Positions 62,201 to 64,000 of a DNA stretch of 64,000 nucleotides are shown piece after piece (positions within the stretch are counted from its first letter, which is position 1; every line of letters begins with the position of its first letter). The translations under genes were made by a program, and so were the position numbers. The notes beneath the pieces were generated by a model, which was not told the DNA's origin, made no database searches, and saw nothing but the letters and a program-made list of their open reading frames with translations. The DNA comes from Cellvibrio sp. pealriver. Its GTDB lineage: Bacteria > Pseudomonadota > Gammaproteobacteria > Pseudomonadales > Cellvibrionaceae. The stretch spans positions 3,670,395-3,734,394 of the forward strand of contig NZ_KQ236688.1 of assembly GCF_001183545.1 (NCBI RefSeq), written 5' to 3'.

Positions 62201-63113
62201 CGCACTGCGTGAATTAAAAGCGACTCTGACACCGAATATAAAAATTATCGCAAATAAAACCGCTGCCAATATTACCGGCGATGCAGTTATTCCCTGGGCG
62301 CGTGCCAATATCAAAAGCCTTCCAGCATCAGCAACCCAGGTATCCGATGATGCGGTGATTGTGGATGAAAAATTTACAGAGGATGCTCCTGAGCAAAAAA
62401 TGGATATTCTCAGTAATGTGACTTTGTCATTGGGGGATGATGTCACCTTTAAAGGATTTGGTTTAAACAGCAAGCTGACGGGTAAAGTTAATTTGCTGAA
62501 AGAAGCGCAACGGCAATTTTTCACCAGTGGTTATGTCAGTGTGGTGGATGGTAGTTATAAAGCCTACGGTCAGACGCTAACCATTGATCGCGGCCGCTTA
62601 TTATTTCAGGGCTCTTATGAAAACCCCGGTTTGGAAATTCGCGCATCGCGCATTATTCGCGATGAAGAAAATACCAAAGTGGGTTTGGATATCAACGGCA
62701 CCTTGCAACGCCCGAAAGCAACGGTATTTTCATCGCCCAGTGTGAGTGATGGCGAGGCCATGAAAATGTTGATGACCGGCAAACCCGCGGGCGAATTTAC
62801 CAAAGGCGATGCCTCGTTGTTGTTAAGTGCAATGGGTGGTTTGGGAATGGATTCCGGTGGTTTTGTTGCCGCTGATATCAGCCAGTTTTTTCGCCTGGAT
62901 GAATTGGAATTAAAATCTGATCAGGGTTTGGATCAGAGTGAGTTGTGGATTGGAAAATATCTCACGCCCAAATTGTTGGTGCGTTATGTAGTGGGTATTT
63001 TTAATAAAGCCTTTAGCGTGGGTATGGAATACCAACTCACCGACCGGTTGCGACTTGAGGCCGAGTCAGGCGAAGCGCAAAGCGTGGATGTTGTCTATAA
63101 AATAGAGAAGTAA
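59223..63113 (+). CDS. tamB: TamB, translocation and assembly module subunit
   Basis: 1296 residues, similar to the 1259 of E. coli TamB. One N-terminal membrane helix (LFFSVLALCLILLATVSALV) anchors a long periplasmic beta-helical taco. The C-terminal TamB (DUF490) domain runs from about 960, with DVTFKGFGLNSKLTGK, GSYKAYGQTLTIDRGRLLF and the end VEYQLTDRL-like GMEYQLTDRLRLE. It spans the periplasm and partners TamA. A Ser/Asn/Gln repeat insert lies at about residues 357-376. Confidence 0.92.
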   Translation: MLKKLRKLFFSVLALCLILLATVSALVETETGSHWLVNRVAGLVDIQLGAMSGNLRRGLDIEFIEYQTADKKNENQHAPQASRYRAEQVSFRWRPADLLYSAVFIQSLQANKVRINIPAAVDDNKSSEPFNQWPHLRLPVRIRLDRLLIKDIEYQQGDTRLHWSRVSGSISWGTFHLRYKNLALMSDDYALLLSGSTSLAFPYTTDANLQWQWHAAATEEQPQPLQYMGTTDIKGNLQTLQLHLQTSLPVVLAADIQTALVDQQQNFQMRPTINLSAQWQTQTLPADWWVPEQPAPITSGKLNAQGHWENYQVQLDGDIYLPDAPALAVNGKAAGDLENIQIEHLRINELLPSLLLQNQSSPNQSSSNQSLSNQSLPNPLPQGLNIAGNVRWLPQLQWQLDAEAKQLNAASVFENWTSNINAQFNTQGGFDSAKQQWTAALQDLQLSGELRGVNLQGSGSVSFDGQQFRSPGLALTLGANQFTLKGDAGNSVALDWELNAPLLQQLDESIQGSIRSSGNLRGNWKNPRLQMTAAAEKFRWGNYAVEKLDLSLTPLASLQMGAEKNQPDNASDQTESLAAIDATGLFAPELLTENYQLAFSANQLRIADNRFSSIQLNGNGSFDKHQLQSVVKHTQFGRADIKLAGGYDGSEWRGHFEQLAVKLKKVPRWWLMSSKPIRINRQAVVMGAQCLTTRTNLTAAVEHLDQVAREQTINEWMPNQSFTKNTYDWLITQQPLPASSVERYSLPQLCVRGDWATNTGAKFVAQLDSVPLRQFLSLFKTEVYFAGVMDGSFHFASNNFTLADITADANITTRNAELRYQYTGGATEVYPWRDFKISAQLAQSQLNAHAGMEWTGYGRIDAHSQLDLAQKTIKQTTLQAAFSNLAPLETLLTFANDVKGDFRADLKAGGSFAKPYVLGEVSLRNGTANLPRLGLDLSNIELQINSTQAGSVNWVSQMQSGKGRLSIVGDLNQLGTPDWNVQGYVNGADFQVIALRELKATLTPNIKIIANKTAANITGDAVIPWARANIKSLPASATQVSDDAVIVDEKFTEDAPEQKMDILSNVTLSLGDDVTFKGFGLNSKLTGKVNLLKEAQRQFFTSGYVSVVDGSYKAYGQTLTIDRGRLLFQGSYENPGLEIRASRIIRDEENTKVGLDINGTLQRPKATVFSSPSVSDGEAMKMLMTGKPAGEFTKGDASLLLSAMGGLGMDSGGFVAADISQFFRLDELELKSDQGLDQSELWIGKYLTPKLLVRYVVGIFNKAFSVGMEYQLTDRLRLEAESGEAQSVDVVYKIEK
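60291..60350 (+). repeat. 15-base tandem repeat within tamB
   Basis: Four imperfect units of 15 bases encode the pattern N-Q-S-x-x (NQSSP, NQSSS, NQSLS, NQSLP). The reading frame is preserved. Such minisatellites change length by slippage, and this one lies between strand-rich parts of the TamB taco. Confidence 0.8.
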
Positions 63114-63164
63114 ACTATAAAAATTAAATAGAAAAATAAAATAAAAAGTAAACTTGGGTTATTT

Positions 63165-63178
63165 CCGCTGCACAGCGG
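63165..63178. repeat. Short hairpin upstream of the GH5 gene
   Basis: CCGCTG and CAGCGG are separated by two bases, 60 bases before the GH5 start and 50 after tamB. It may be a weak terminator of tamAB without T-run, or an operator. Confidence 0.4.
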
Positions 63179-63239
63179 CGTTACTTGTGTTATTTCTGGG
63201 CTGCTTGTACACCTAATAATAATTTCAGGAGACGCTAGT

Positions 63240-64000
63240 ATGAAATTTCGTAAGGGTTGTTATCGCTCGCTGTTCATTTCATTTTTTATTTTCATCAGTG
63301 CAAATCTATTAGCCCATAATGTCTGGGCCGATAATGCATGGGAAAGCACCAGTGGTTGGTGGAATGCGACAGATATTCCCGCGTTTGATAAAAGTAAAAT
63401 TACCCGACAACTTTCACTAATAAAAGTGAAGGGTAATGTGTTTGTCGATGAGTCTGGCAAAACAACTGTATTTCGCGGTGTGAATATTGCTGACCCGGAT
63501 AAAATCGCACGCGACAAACATTTCACCAAAAAACATTTTGAAGTCATCAAGGCATGGGGCGCGAATGTGGTGCGTATTCCTGTGCATCCATCCGCCTGGC
63601 GCAAGCAGGGCAAAAAAGCCTATCTGGAATTACTTGACCAAGTCGTGATTTGGGCGAATGAATTGGGCATGTATGTGATTATCGATTGGCACTCCATCGG
63701 CAATTTGAAATCGCAAATGTTCCAGAATAATTCCTACTACACCGACCGCGGTGAAACCAACGATTTTTGGCGCACGGTATCCGAGCGTTATGCCGGTGTG
63801 AATGCAGTGGCGTTCTATGAAGTTTTTAATGAACCAACCGTATTCAACGGGCGTTTGGGGTTGTTGAGTTGGGCGGAGTGGAAGGCGATTAATGAAGAGA
63901 TCATTACGGTGATCCAAGCGCATAACCCCAATGCGATTTCACTGGTAGCAGGTTTTAATTGGGCCTATGACTTAACGCCGGTTGCCACTGCGCCTATCGA
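63240..64000 (+). CDS. GH5 family glycoside hydrolase, cellulase-like (partial)
   Basis: The right edge cuts the gene after about 253 residues. ATG 63240 has AGGAGA just upstream and starts a signal peptide (SLFISFFIFISANLLA, cleaved near VWA-DN). The catalytic domain begins about residue 60: VFRGVNIADPDK, WGANVVRIPVH (conserved Arg), YVIIDWHS and AFYEVFNEPT, where NEP gives the acid/base Glu. The nucleophile Glu lies further on. GH5 enzymes cut cellulose, mannan or related beta-glucans; the subfamily cannot be fixed from this part. It is not linked by operon to tamAB. Confidence 0.88.
   Translation, partial: MKFRKGCYRSLFISFFIFISANLLAHNVWADNAWESTSGWWNATDIPAFDKSKITRQLSLIKVKGNVFVDESGKTTVFRGVNIADPDKIARDKHFTKKHFEVIKAWGANVVRIPVHPSAWRKQGKKAYLELLDQVVIWANELGMYVIIDWHSIGNLKSQMFQNNSYYTDRGETNDFWRTVSERYAGVNAVAFYEVFNEPTVFNGRLGLLSWAEWKAINEEIITVIQAHNPNAISLVAGFNWAYDLTPVATAPI

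Overview
The window reads as chromosome of a gammaproteobacterium, most likely Cellvibrio or a close relative (Cellvibrionaceae). This is an inference from poly-serine linkers in a lipoprotein, a GH11 xylanase lipoprotein and a GH5 cellulase-type enzyme typical of plant-polysaccharide degraders, and core synteny (comM-ubiK-glnK-amtB-sutA, cytochrome c5 near rep, hemCDXY, tamAB) known from Pseudomonas and its relatives. No tRNA, rRNA, CRISPR array or complete mobile element was recognised.

Positions 1 to about 27,600 form an exopolysaccharide locus of the exosortase/PEP-CTERM type, continuing past the left edge. It holds two tandem polysaccharide deacetylases, an ATP-grasp enzyme, five GT4 and two GT2 glycosyltransferases, a low-molecular-weight tyrosine phosphatase, an acyltransferase, a Wzy/O-antigen-ligase-like polymerase, a secreted beta-sandwich protein, a CapA-like phosphoesterase, a CapK-like AMP-forming ligase, an ABC half-transporter that could act as flippase, a DegT-type PLP enzyme, one PEP-CTERM protein, an exosortase fused to EpsI, a Ser-rich FnIII lipoprotein, and the regulators PrsR and PrsK. 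Much of 4.4-16 kb is visibly more A+T-rich than the rest. A good sigma-54 (-24/-12) promoter precedes the PEP-CTERM gene, and a weaker one precedes the minus-strand glycosyltransferase operon. Together with the sigma-54 activator PrsR in the same locus, this suggests a self-contained regulatory circuit.

Positions 27.7-50 kb are mostly housekeeping: cytochrome c5, Rep helicase, a REC-GGDEF-EAL protein with an altered EAL motif, ComM, UbiK, glnK-amtB-glnK, SutA, a sodium:solute symporter, hemC-hemD-hemX-hemY, pbpC, an atypical SDR, a DUF418 membrane protein and a MATE exporter. The glnK leader is long and structured, with an intrinsic terminator just before the ribosome binding site. The pbpC start codon lies inside a 17-bp perfect inverted repeat.

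Positions 50-53.4 kb are a small accessory patch: unknown protein, GNAT, an orphan HI1420-type antitoxin between copies of a terminator-like repeat, small envelope proteins and the GH11 lipoprotein. Positions 53.4-64 kb carry a membrane GGDEF-EAL protein, small membrane proteins, RlmJ, the TamA-TamB outer-membrane assembly pair and the start of a GH5 glycoside hydrolase cut by the right edge.
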